Assembly (NCBI RefSeq): GCF_030817355.1
Contig: NZ_JAUSZH010000001.1
Coordinates: 4,563,501-4,627,500 of the forward strand
Length of the DNA stretch: 64,000 bases
Direction of reading: 5' to 3'
From: Streptomyces sp. V1I1
GTDB lineage: Bacteria; Actinomycetota; Actinomycetes; Streptomycetales; Streptomycetaceae
The translations under genes were made by a program, and so were the position numbers. The notes under the pieces were generated by a model, which did not search any database, was not told the DNA's origin, and saw only the letters and a program-made list of their open reading frames with translations. Positions 32,061-39,804 of the stretch are shown here, piece by piece. Position 1 is the stretch's first letter, and each line of letters begins with the position of its first letter.

Positions 32061-32816
32061 TCAGAATTGAGTCGGGGCCGCAGCGCACGATTCCATCGAG
32101 GGGCACGTATGTCCGGACTGATCGACACGACGGAGATGTATCTCCGCACCATCCTCGAGCTGGAAGAGGAAGGCGTGGTGCCCATGCGCGCCCGTATCGC
32201 CGAGCGACTCGACCAGAGCGGCCCGACGGTCAGCCAGACCGTGGCGCGTATGGAACGGGACGGCCTGGTGACGGTCGCAGGCGACCGTCACCTGGAGCTG
32301 ACCGACGAGGGCCGGCGGCTGGCGACGCGCGTGATGCGCAAGCACCGCCTCGCCGAGTGTCTGCTCGTCGACGTGATCGGCCTCGAGTGGGAGCAGGTCC
32401 ACGCGGAGGCGTGTCGCTGGGAGCACGTGATGAGCGAGGCGGTGGAGCGGCGCGTGCTGGAGCTGCTGCGCCACCCCACGGAGTCGCCGTACGGCAACCC
32501 GATCCCGGGCCTGGAGGAGCTGGGCGAGAAGGCGGAGGCCGACCCGTTCCTGGACGACGGCATGGTGTCGCTGGCGGACCTGGACCCGGGCGTGGACGGC
32601 AAGACGGTGGTGGTACGGCGTATCGGCGAGCCGATCCAGACCGACGCCCAGCTGATGTACACGCTGCGGCGGGCGGGCGTGCAGCCCGGCTCGGTGGTGA
32701 GCGTGACGGAGTCCGCGGGCGGGGTGCTGGTGGGCAGCAGCGGCGAGGCGGCGGAGCTGGAGGCGGACGTGGCGTCGCACGTCTTCGTGGCCAAGCAGTA
32801 GTCGCGTAACCGTCAC
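32061..32816 (-). other. Antiparallel ORF over dmdR1 (adm-like)
   Basis: A 251-codon open frame covers the whole of dmdR1 on the opposite strand, starting at GTG 32816. In S. coelicolor a gene called adm was reported antiparallel to dmdR1, with effects on siderophores and antibiotics. The His/Arg-rich predicted protein (about 28 kDa) is of the size reported. In GC-rich DNA such antisense frames are common by chance, so coding status here is uncertain. Confidence 0.4.
32109..32801 (+). CDS. dmdR1: Iron-dependent repressor DmdR1 (DtxR/IdeR family)
   Basis: 230 residues. Fe2+-activated repressor that binds iron boxes before siderophore and iron-uptake genes. The HTH (about 27-50) reads RIAERLDQSGPTVSQTVARMERDGL. 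All DtxR metal ligands fall at the expected positions: M10, C102, E105, H106 (primary) and H79, E83, H98 (ancillary). An SH3-like FeoA domain (about 155-228) closes the protein. ATG 32109 has GAGGGG upstream. Divergent from the SIS gene and followed by a long gap. I use dmdR1 rather than ideR because of the Streptomyces context and the SIS neighbour. No iron box is seen in this window. Confidence 0.93.
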   Translation: MSGLIDTTEMYLRTILELEEEGVVPMRARIAERLDQSGPTVSQTVARMERDGLVTVAGDRHLELTDEGRRLATRVMRKHRLAECLLVDVIGLEWEQVHAEACRWEHVMSEAVERRVLELLRHPTESPYGNPIPGLEELGEKAEADPFLDDGMVSLADLDPGVDGKTVVVRRIGEPIQTDAQLMYTLRRAGVQPGSVVSVTESAGGVLVGSSGEAAELEADVASHVFVAKQ

Positions 32817-33294
32817 CTCGCTTTCCGTCAGCCAGTAACCGATTTCTGTCCGGAATGGCAGCGCCCGGGCGAATCGCGTGCCACGCTGTGGCTAGGCATG
32901 ACCCGACGGCCGGGGAGGGATCAGGGTGATGCGCCCGTCGTATGCCCCGCGCGCACAAAACTGCGCCCAGCACATGTACGCCCAGCGCATGCCCTGCGCC
33001 CCGTGCACACAGGAATGCCCCGGCGCCCATCGGCGCCGGGGCCTGTCCTCCCCTGTGCTGACCCGGAGCCCCGAGCTCTCAGGGTCAATCCCCTCGGACC
33101 GTCTTCCCCGACCGGCCCGCCTCCCGCTGAAGATCTCCCCTCGGTCACGGGCGTCAATCCTTGAAGGCGGTCACTCGAACGAGGGGTGTTGCGCACCAGA
33201 AGCACGTTTTCGAATAAAGGTTCGATAGTCTGGCGGTACTCGACGAGCTCGACAGGGGCTCGGCGCGGTCTCGATCACCGGGGGAGAGAAGGGG
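32802..33294. other. Long gap after dmdR1 with a small Cys-rich frame and a hairpin
   Basis: This 493-bp stretch has no ordinary gene. It holds a possible short frame from ATG 32929 behind GGGGAGGG, the hairpin at 33017-33042, and just before the hydrolase gene an AT-richer patch (TTTTCGAATAAAGGTTCGATAGTCT, split here as a candidate promoter region around 33208-33232). Nothing else is recognised. Confidence 0.4.
33017..33042 (+). terminator. Perfect hairpin downstream of dmdR1
   Basis: 11-bp perfect stem (GCCCCGGCGCC / GGCGCCGGGGC) with a CATC loop. It lies about 215 bp after the dmdR1 stop, inside the small Cys-rich frame from 32929, so it ends either a long dmdR1 transcript or a separate short RNA. 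Confidence 0.65.
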
Positions 33295-34176
33295 GTGCCA
33301 GGCCACATGGTGCGGCGCATCGACGTAACCGGAGCCAACGGCGTACGCCTGGCTGCCTGGGAGTTCGCAGATCCACCCAAGGGGCCGGGCGAGGCCGTGC
33401 ACGCCCCCGCGTCTGGAGTCTTACTGCTCCACGGCCTGATGGGCCGCGCCTCGCACTGGGCGTCCACAGCCCGCTGGCTGGCGGAGCGTCACCGCGCGGT
33501 CGCCCTTGACCAGCGCGGTCACGGCCGAAGCGACAAGCCGGCCGAGGGCCCGTTCACCCGCGAGGCGTATGTGTCCGACGCCGAGGCCGCGATCGAACAG
33601 CTGAGCCTCGCCCCGGTGACCCTGATCGGCCACTCGATGGGCGCGCTCACCGCTTGGCAACTGGCCGCCAAACGCCCGGACCTGGTCCAGGCCCTGATCA
33701 TCTGCGACATGCGCGCCTCGGCGCTGGGCGCGGCCTCGCAGCGCGAGTGGGACGACTGGTTCCGCTCCTGGCCCGTCCCCTTCGCGACGCTTGCGGATGT
33801 ACGGAAGTGGTTCGGCGAGGACGATCCGTGGGTCGAGCGCCCCAATCCGTCCCGCGGCGAATTCTTCGCAGAAGTGATGGCGGAACGGGCCGACGGCTGG
33901 CGCCCGGTGTTCTCCCGCCGCCAGATGCTGACCTCCCGCGCGACGTGGGTCCACGACCCCCACTGGGAGGAGCTGGCCCAGGTCCGGTGCCCGGCCCTGG
34001 TGGTGCGTGGCCTGGACGGGGAGTTGGGCCGCGCGGAGGCCCAGGAGATGGTCAGGGTCCTGCCGCGGGGCGAGTACGCGGAGGTGGCGGACGCGGGCCA
34101 CCTGGTGCATTACGACCAGCCGGAGGGGTGGCGGACGGCGATCGAGCCATTCTTGGACCGGGTGCTGACGCCCTGA
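33295..34176 (+). CDS. Alpha/beta-fold hydrolase
   Basis: 293 residues. Catalytic motifs: LLLHGLMGRASHW (oxyanion region), nucleophile elbow GHSMG (ALTLIGHSMGALTAWQLA context), acid near RGLDGELG, and the late His in DAGHLVHYDQPEGW. Soluble, no signal peptide. Esterase, epoxide hydrolase or similar; the substrate is unknown. Start: GTG 33295 directly behind GAGAAGGG, or ATG 33307 four codons later. Followed 3 bp later by the zinc-ribbon gene. Confidence 0.9.
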   Translation: MPGHMVRRIDVTGANGVRLAAWEFADPPKGPGEAVHAPASGVLLLHGLMGRASHWASTARWLAERHRAVALDQRGHGRSDKPAEGPFTREAYVSDAEAAIEQLSLAPVTLIGHSMGALTAWQLAAKRPDLVQALIICDMRASALGAASQREWDDWFRSWPVPFATLADVRKWFGEDDPWVERPNPSRGEFFAEVMAERADGWRPVFSRRQMLTSRATWVHDPHWEELAQVRCPALVVRGLDGELGRAEAQEMVRVLPRGEYAEVADAGHLVHYDQPEGWRTAIEPFLDRVLTP

Positions 34177-34179
34177 GGC

Positions 34180-34512
34180 GTGGCACGCAGTCAGCATGTC
34201 GCCTGTGCCGGGGGTGGGGGCGGGTTCGCGCTCGGAGAGGGAGAGATCGCCTTCAGCCGCGGCGGCAACGGCTGGGCGATCAGCGAGGTCGGCAACCAGT
34301 CGACCGGCTGTTGCCCGGACCTCGACTCCTGGCCGGCTGTCGCCGGTGCGCTGGATCGGGTGGGGCTCGGTCGTCCTGACGGTTTCACGTGCGAGGTCGT
34401 CTTCCGGCGTTGCGCTGGATGCGGGGAGGTCAGCGTCGTGCGGGAGGGCGACTTCGTGTGCGTCTTCTGCGGGGGTGAGCTACCGGCCTCGTGGAACGTC
34501 GCGCAGGGTTAG
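34180..34512 (+). CDS. Conserved hypothetical protein with C-terminal zinc ribbon
   Basis: 110 residues. The N-terminal half has the stretch FALGEGEIAFSRGGNGWAISEVGNQSTG, a pattern I associate with a conserved actinobacterial hypothetical family. The C-terminal half carries CAGCGEVSVVREGDFVCVFCGGEL, two CxxC pairs forming a zinc ribbon. Starts 3 bp after the hydrolase stop and is probably co-transcribed. Its end overlaps the SSI gene tail to tail by 4 bp. Role unknown. Confidence 0.82.
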   Translation: MARSQHVACAGGGGGFALGEGEIAFSRGGNGWAISEVGNQSTGCCPDLDSWPAVAGALDRVGLGRPDGFTCEVVFRRCAGCGEVSVVREGDFVCVFCGGELPASWNVAQG

Positions 34513-34973
34513 AAGGCGAAGACCGTGCCCTCGGCCAGGCTGCCTTCCATCTCGCACACGTTGCCGAACGTGGCCGACCACGCGACACGCTTGCCCTGCC
34601 ACACGCCCTGGGCGGTGACCACGACCGGGGCCCACTGGCGCGTGCACCTCTTCGTCGACGGGGCCTCGGTCAGCGCGCCGAACTCGCCCTCGACGTCCCG
34701 CAGTTCCATACACGCGGCCGCGGGCATGGGATGGGTGCCGTCGGGGCGCGGGGCGCAGTTCAGGGTTACGGCGCGCTCGACGGTGGCGGTTACCGCGTCC
34801 TCGCCCTTGCCGATGGTGAGTACGAGGGCGGAGGGGGAGTACAGGCTCTTCGCCTGGGCGGGCTGGGCAGTTTGCATGGGCTGGGCCTGTGCGGCGCCCG
34901 CTGCGGCCGTGCCGGTCAGCAGGAGGGCGGTTGCCGTGGCGGTCGCGGCGACTGTGTTGAGGATGTAACGCAT
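34509..34973 (-). CDS. Streptomyces subtilisin inhibitor (SSI)-like protease inhibitor
   Basis: 154 residues, secreted. Signal peptide of about 30 residues ending near AAQA, then mature SSI: LYSPSALVLTIGKGE (conserved N-terminus), TLNCAPRPDGTHPMPAAACMEL (first disulfide pair), KRCTRQWAPVVVTAQGVWQGKRV (reactive loop), and FGNVCEMEG...TVFAF. By alignment to SSI the P1 residue in C-T-R-Q-W-A-P is Arg, so the inhibitor should act on trypsin-like proteases as well as subtilisin. GAAGGAG precedes ATG 34973. Monocistronic. In streptomycetes such inhibitors are made at the onset of aerial growth. Confidence 0.94.
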   Translation of the reverse strand: MRYILNTVAATATATALLLTGTAAAGAAQAQPMQTAQPAQAKSLYSPSALVLTIGKGEDAVTATVERAVTLNCAPRPDGTHPMPAAACMELRDVEGEFGALTEAPSTKRCTRQWAPVVVTAQGVWQGKRVAWSATFGNVCEMEGSLAEGTVFAF

Positions 34974-35298
34974 GTGTGAAACTCCTTCGCTCGGGGGGTG
35001 ATTGCGGTCGGGAGTCTTGCGCATGCGGACAGTGAGTGCACATTCATCGCCACTTTCTGGCCGCGTACGTTGCAACGAGGACTACCGAATGGTCGTTCGG
35101 GCAGCTCGGAGCGGGTGCGGGAGCATGTCCAGCATGTGGACGATCGCTTGTGGTGCAACGGAAAACTACCGTCTGAGCTGCGCGAATGCTCGGACGGCAC
35201 TTCGTTCGGTCGAACCGCTTCGACTGGAAAGCGTCGCTCCGTGAGGGGCGCGGGCGTCGCGGTGGGGTGCGCCTGCGGGGGCGGAACGTATACGCCTG
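34974..35298. other. Gap upstream of the SSI gene
   Basis: 325 bp that must hold the SSI promoter on the minus strand. I see AT-richer runs around 35050-35190 but no confident -10/-35 pair, no AdpA-consensus site in the stretch I checked, and no gene. Confidence 0.3.
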
Positions 35299-36327
35299 CT
35301 AATCGCTGGGTGTCGCCCTGATGGCCGCGGTGGGGCCGCGGAGTTGTGTGGGGGTGGGGGTGACGATCTCTGCGGGCGCGGCGCTCTCGCGAAGGCTTCG
35401 GCCTCGGCCTCGGTATTCGTGGTGGACAGTCCGGACGACGAGCGCGACTACTGGCCAGGGCATGGGGACGTATGGTCCGCCACCCATGCCCTGACCGACG
35501 CAGGTCGTCACGCCGATCGGCTTCCGCGTCGCCTCGCGCACCTTCAGCGTCGCCTCCGCCACCGCCTTGAGGTCGACTTCCTCCGGGGTCTGCTTCGCGA
35601 TCTGGACGTTGGTCAGGGCAACTGCCGCACTGGTGTTGTCGTCGGCCCAGGCGCACATCGGGAGCGTGGACGTTCCGCCACCGGTCTGTTCCGTCGTCAG
35701 CACCTGGCAGGTGATGGTCACTTCGGAGCCGGCCGGAGTGAAGTCCTTGGCGGGTACGGCGATGGTGGACCCGTCCGACTCCCCGGCGCCCTTCAGGATC
35801 TTGGTGCGGGCCTCGTCCGGGTCCTTGATGCGGCCGTACCCGCCCGAGATGACCAGGACTCCGGACTCCGACGTCGAGAGGTACTGCCCCACGGCGGCCT
35901 TGGCATCGCGGATGTTGGCCTCGCTCGTGCCGGCCAGCCCGGCCTGGCCCTTGTCGGACTGGTCATCGGCCAGCTTGTACTTTCCGTCCAGCAGCGTCTC
36001 GGGGAGCGTCAGTTGGTACTCCGCCGGAGGGAAGCTCCCACTCCCACTGTTGCTGCTTCCACCACCGACGACGTTGTTCCCGAACCAGGAGAAGGCGAAC
36101 AGACCCGCGATGGACGCCATCGTGATCAGCGCGATCTTCGGGCCTTGGTTCTTCTTCGGCGGCGGGGGCGGCGGCGCGCCCCAGCCGTACGCCGGGCCTC
36201 CCGTCCCCGGGTACGGCTGCTGGTACTGCGGCTGAGGCGCGTACCCCTGCTGCGGGTACTGCGGGTATTGCGGCTGTTGTGGGTACTGCGGCTGCGTAAA
36301 CGGGTTCGGGGACGGCGGCGTCGACAT
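35299..36327 (-). CDS. Pro/Gln-rich single-pass membrane protein
   Basis: 342 residues (345 from ATG 36336). N-terminal cytoplasmic tail of QPQYPQ-type repeats (about 10-60), one membrane segment (KIALITMASIAGLFAFSWFG about 65-85), then an extracytoplasmic domain with SEANIRDAKAAVGQYLSTSESGVLVISGGYGRIKDPDEA and two Cys (TITCQV, PMCAWAD). This is a common streptomycete surface protein type of unknown role. The last 65 or so residues after ATRKPIG are Arg/Pro-rich and do not look like the rest; an out-of-frame TGA lies immediately there, suggesting a read-through by frameshift. Confidence 0.78.
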   Translation of the reverse strand: MSTPPSPNPFTQPQYPQQPQYPQYPQQGYAPQPQYQQPYPGTGGPAYGWGAPPPPPPKKNQGPKIALITMASIAGLFAFSWFGNNVVGGGSSNSGSGSFPPAEYQLTLPETLLDGKYKLADDQSDKGQAGLAGTSEANIRDAKAAVGQYLSTSESGVLVISGGYGRIKDPDEARTKILKGAGESDGSTIAVPAKDFTPAGSEVTITCQVLTTEQTGGGTSTLPMCAWADDNTSAAVALTNVQIAKQTPEEVDLKAVAEATLKVREATRKPIGVTTCVGQGMGGGPYVPMPWPVVALVVRTVHHEYRGRGRSLRESAAPAEIVTPTPTQLRGPTAAIRATPSD

Positions 36328-36397
36328 GACCGTCACGCTACTTGACGGGTGCGACAGCGCCCCACCAACAGGTCCTTCACCCCTGGTCCTTCACCCC

Positions 36398-37993
36398 TTA
36401 CCCCTTGCTGACCGCCGTCAGGATCTCCGGCAGCCTCCTCGCCGTCTGCGGCGCCGCCACCCGTACCCCCGCCCATCCGATCAGCACGCCGTACGCCGTG
36501 CCCAACGGCAGCAGCAGCCACAGCGCCGACTGGGAGTTGGAGGCATGCAGCCAGATCGTCAGTGCGATCACCGGGGCGCACAGCACGGCCGCCGAGATCA
36601 TGCCGCCGAAGATCGAGATCCAGGCGAGCCCGCCCTGCCCCGGGGCGACGTTCTTGTACGCGCTGTCCTGCGGGATCGAGTACGGGAAACGGGCCGACGC
36701 CACGGCCCCCGTCGCCAGCATCGCGCCCAGCAGCGCCAAGGAGAGGCCGAGCACCTCCGGCAGGGCCTTCCAGTCGCCGAGTACGGCCGCGGTGAGACAC
36801 GAGACCAGGGCCGTATACGGGAGGGTGATCACCAGCAACGCCAGAGCGCGGGCACGCAGTTCCGTGTACGCGTCCTTCGTGGACGAGATCGTCAGCGCCA
36901 CCATCCAGAACGCGGACGTGTCCTGGCCGAACTGGTTGTACATCTGGATGCCGAGCATCCCCGCCGCGAAGCAGGCGAAGTAGACCGAGCCCGTGCCCTG
37001 CAGCGCGTTGAACAGCGGCACGATCAGGCCGATCGCCAGCGCCGTCACCCATGCCGCCTTCGTCTTCGGGTCGCGCCACACATAGCGCAGGCTCCGCTGC
37101 ATCACCGTGCCCGTCCGTCCCTCGGGCAGCAGCTGATGGAAGCTGGAGGCAGCCTCCTTGCGGGTCGGCTCCGAAGCCGCGGCCAGGGTCGAGCCGTCCG
37201 GGCTCGTCATCAGCTTCGTCAGGCTGCGCTGCCAGGACCACAGCAGAGCGAACAGAGCCACGGCCGACAGGGCCAACTGCCCCGCCGCGACCGCGTACGA
37301 GCCCTTGCTCGCCGAGTCCACCGCGCCGATCGCGGACGCCGGCGGCAGCCACCGTACGATCCCCGCCACCGGGTCCAGCGCCGAGAGGCCGCCCGCTTCC
37401 CCGATCCTCTGTGCGCCGAAGTTGACGACCTGGATGCCCACCGCGATCACCAGACCGCTGAGCACCGCCAGGTCGCGGCCCTTGCGCGAGGTCAGCAGGC
37501 GGATGTTCGCCGCCGCGACTGCCCGCGCCAGAGCCACGCACACCAGCAGGGTGAGCACAATGGCGAGGACGGAGACCAGGACCCCGGCCGCTCCGTGCGC
37601 GAGGGCGATCGCCGAACCCACCGCCAGGCACAGCGTGAACAGCGGGCCGATGCCCACGAGCGATGCGACGAGCAGTGCCCGTACAAGAGGCTGGGGACGC
37701 AGCGGCAGCATCACCAGACGGGTCGGGTCCAGTGTCTCGTCACCGCTGGGGAAGAACAGCGGCATCACCGCCCAGCCGAGTGCCAGCACCGCCGTCAGCA
37801 GCACCACCACCGACGCCGCGTGATCGTTTCCGCGCAGCGCGATCAGTCCGATGAGCTGGAGCGCCGCGAAGAGCAGGGTGACGACGATGGACGAGATGTA
37901 CGCGGCCTTGCGGCCGGAGGACTGCCGCAGTCCGTTGCGCAGCAGTGACAGCTTCAGCCGTACGAAAATGGGGGCCAGGGAAGCGGTGTTCAC
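36398..37993 (-). CDS. ABC transporter permease (large multi-spanning type)
   Basis: 531 residues with about ten to twelve hydrophobic segments (for example YISSIVVTLLFAALQLIGLIAL, LVSVLAIVLTLLVCVALARAV, ISIFGGMISAAVLCAPVIALTIW). No ATPase motifs. It pairs with the ATPase overlapping its GTG start (37993) by 4 bp, forming a two-component ABC-2-like exporter. A 2.3-kb open frame extends back over the ATPase gene, but only the part from 37993 is this protein. Substrate unknown. Confidence 0.88.
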   Translation of the reverse strand: MNTASLAPIFVRLKLSLLRNGLRQSSGRKAAYISSIVVTLLFAALQLIGLIALRGNDHAASVVVLLTAVLALGWAVMPLFFPSGDETLDPTRLVMLPLRPQPLVRALLVASLVGIGPLFTLCLAVGSAIALAHGAAGVLVSVLAIVLTLLVCVALARAVAAANIRLLTSRKGRDLAVLSGLVIAVGIQVVNFGAQRIGEAGGLSALDPVAGIVRWLPPASAIGAVDSASKGSYAVAAGQLALSAVALFALLWSWQRSLTKLMTSPDGSTLAAASEPTRKEAASSFHQLLPEGRTGTVMQRSLRYVWRDPKTKAAWVTALAIGLIVPLFNALQGTGSVYFACFAAGMLGIQMYNQFGQDTSAFWMVALTISSTKDAYTELRARALALLVITLPYTALVSCLTAAVLGDWKALPEVLGLSLALLGAMLATGAVASARFPYSIPQDSAYKNVAPGQGGLAWISIFGGMISAAVLCAPVIALTIWLHASNSQSALWLLLPLGTAYGVLIGWAGVRVAAPQTARRLPEILTAVSKG

Positions 37994-38811
37994 CGTGACC
38001 CACCGCCGCCGAGCCAGTCCAGCGACTGACCGGCATCGCGGCCGTTCGCCCCCACCAGCTCCAGGAACGCGCTCTGCAGCGACGGCGCGTCGCCCCGTAC
38101 CTCCGCCAGCGGGCCCTGTACGCGGATGCGGCCCGCGGCCATCACCGCCACCCAGTCGCACAGCGACTCCACCAGTTCCATCACATGGCTGGAGAAGACG
38201 ACCGTCGCGCCAGATGCGGTGTACCGCTCGAGGACGCCGCGGATCGTCTGTGCCGACACCGGGTCGACGCCCTCGAACGGCTCGTCCAGGAACAGCACTT
38301 CGGGGTTGTGGAGCAGAGCGGACGCAAGACCGGTCTTCTTCCGCATGCCCGTCGAGTAGTCGACGACCAGCTTGTGCTGCGCGCCCGCCAGGTCCAGTAC
38401 GTCCAGAAGCTGTGTGGTGCGCTTGTCGACCTCGGCGCCCGGCAGGCCCCGCAGCCGTCCGCTGTATGCGAGCAGCTCGCGGCCCGAGAGGCGCTCGAAG
38501 AGGCGCAGACCCTCCGGCAGCACGCCTATCCGGGACTTCACCTCGACCGGATCGCGCCACACATCGTGGCCCGACACCTCCACGCGCCCCTGATCCGGGC
38601 GGAGCAGGCCCGTCACCATCGACAGGGTCGTCGTCTTGCCCGCGCCGTTCGGTCCGACCAGGCCGATGAACTTGCCGGCGGGGAGTGTCAGATCGATGCC
38701 GGCGACCGCGATCTGCTCGCCGAACCGCTTCCACAGCCCCTCAACGCGAACGGCGGGCGGCGCTGTGTGCGCTCCGCCCGCCTTTGTGGCTCCAATTGCC
38801 TGGTCCGGCAT
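37990..38811 (-). CDS. ABC transporter ATP-binding protein
   Basis: 273 residues. Walker A GPNGAGKTT, Q-loop region IGVLPEGLRLFERLSG, signature YSTGMRKKTGLASAL, Walker B EVLFLDEPFEGVDP, switch His in VFSSHVMELVE. Drives the membrane protein encoded next. ATG 38811 (MPDQ...) follows GCAGGGCACC; a GTG at 38853 is the longest start. Confidence 0.9.
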   Translation of the reverse strand: MPDQAIGATKAGGAHTAPPAVRVEGLWKRFGEQIAVAGIDLTLPAGKFIGLVGPNGAGKTTTLSMVTGLLRPDQGRVEVSGHDVWRDPVEVKSRIGVLPEGLRLFERLSGRELLAYSGRLRGLPGAEVDKRTTQLLDVLDLAGAQHKLVVDYSTGMRKKTGLASALLHNPEVLFLDEPFEGVDPVSAQTIRGVLERYTASGATVVFSSHVMELVESLCDWVAVMAAGRIRVQGPLAEVRGDAPSLQSAFLELVGANGRDAGQSLDWLGGGGSR

Positions 38812-38870
38812 GGTGCCCTGCCTTTCGATGTCCCCGTGTCTGTACGGGTCCACCTTATGTACGGCACGCC

Positions 38871-39548
38871 CTATCTACGGCGTGTTCGTTCAGCTGCCGC
38901 CTCCCGCCCACATGCGTACGCCAGCGGACTGATCAACTCGTCCGAGTCCGGCAGCCAGCGGTTGGCGGAGGTGGGGCGGCGCGCCCACTGCACCGCGCCA
39001 TGGCCGCCGATGCGGGTCGGCGGGGCCGCGACATAGTGGCCCTGGCCGCGCGCGATCAGATCGATGGAGCTCGGCGCCCAGCCCAGGGTGCGGATCAGAT
39101 CGGGGACCTTGAGAGCGGCTCCGGGCAGTACGAAGAACAGCATCCGGCGGTTGGGGGTGCAGGTCACCGGACCGAGAGGGAGGCCCATCCGCTCCAGCCG
39201 CGCCAGTGCCAGGAAGCCCGCGGACTCGGGGACGTCGATGGCGTCGAAGGTGCGGCCCGTCGGCAGCAGGATCGACGCCTTCGGCTGCTTCGACCACAGC
39301 CGGCGGGCCGCGGTCGCGCTCCCGGTCGCCTGGTTCGCCCAGTCCGGCCTGGCCGGGTGGGCGCCGGGCGAGGCGCATGCGACGTCGCCGCACGAGCAGT
39401 GTTCTCTGCCGTCCACCGCCTCGAGCCAGGTGCCGGGGAACACGTCCCAATGCCGCTCTTCCGCGTACCGCACGGCATGGTCCAGCTGCTGCTCACCTCG
39501 CTGCTGGGGGATCTGCGCGGCTTCCATGACTCCGATGGTCTCTTCCAC
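38871..39548 (-). CDS. Bifunctional DNA primase/polymerase (prim-pol) domain protein
   Basis: About 225 residues. Single prim-pol-like domain: AVRYAEERHWDVFPGTWLEA, a zinc-like CSCGDVACASPGAHP insert with the DWANQATGS segment, SILLPTGRTFDAIDVPESAG, and IARGQGHYVAAPPTRI. No helicase or PriCT part. Such short stand-alone proteins are widespread in Streptomyces chromosomes, apart from plasmids; role unknown. Start uncertain: GTG 39548 chosen, GTG 39572 and ATG 39527 possible. Confidence 0.85.
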   Translation of the reverse strand: MEETIGVMEAAQIPQQRGEQQLDHAVRYAEERHWDVFPGTWLEAVDGREHCSCGDVACASPGAHPARPDWANQATGSATAARRLWSKQPKASILLPTGRTFDAIDVPESAGFLALARLERMGLPLGPVTCTPNRRMLFFVLPGAALKVPDLIRTLGWAPSSIDLIARGQGHYVAAPPTRIGGHGAVQWARRPTSANRWLPDSDELISPLAYACGREAAAERTRRR

Positions 39549-39765
39549 GACACACTCAACTACCGCCGTCACCTTGGGTTACGGGCGTGCCGTGGCGGGG
39601 CGCGAAGCATCGATCCTGCACGCGGGGCGCACGGGTGCACGGGTGGGGGCGCGCATGAGGCCGGACCGCGGCGGGCGGGTAGGCACTCGCAGGGGGTCAC
39701 GCCGATTCCCGGGAAAAACCGACGAACTCGCTCCAAGTCTGCATTCTCCGTATATCAGCCGGGCA

Positions 39766-39785
39766 GTGATCAATTCATTGATCAC
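39766..39785. promoter_or_regulatory. 20-bp inverted repeat before the TPR regulator gene
   Basis: Arms GTGATCAAT and ATTGATCAC separated by 2 bp (TC) form a near-complete palindrome ending 20 bp before ATG 39805. Position suits an operator for autoregulation. It also lies in the upstream region of the divergent prim-pol gene. Confidence 0.5.
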
Positions 39786-39804
39786 GCGGCCTCAGGGGGT
39801 AGTC

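Noticed and set aside
36398..38734. 778-residue permease frame extending over the ATPase gene
   Set aside because: The added N-terminal part is out-of-frame shadow of the ABC ATPase; GTG 37993 overlaps the ATPase stop as expected.
38871..39548. Prim-pol gene as a sign of an integrated plasmid
   Set aside because: No integrase, att-like repeats, transfer or Rep genes nearby; stand-alone prim-pol genes are normal in these chromosomes.
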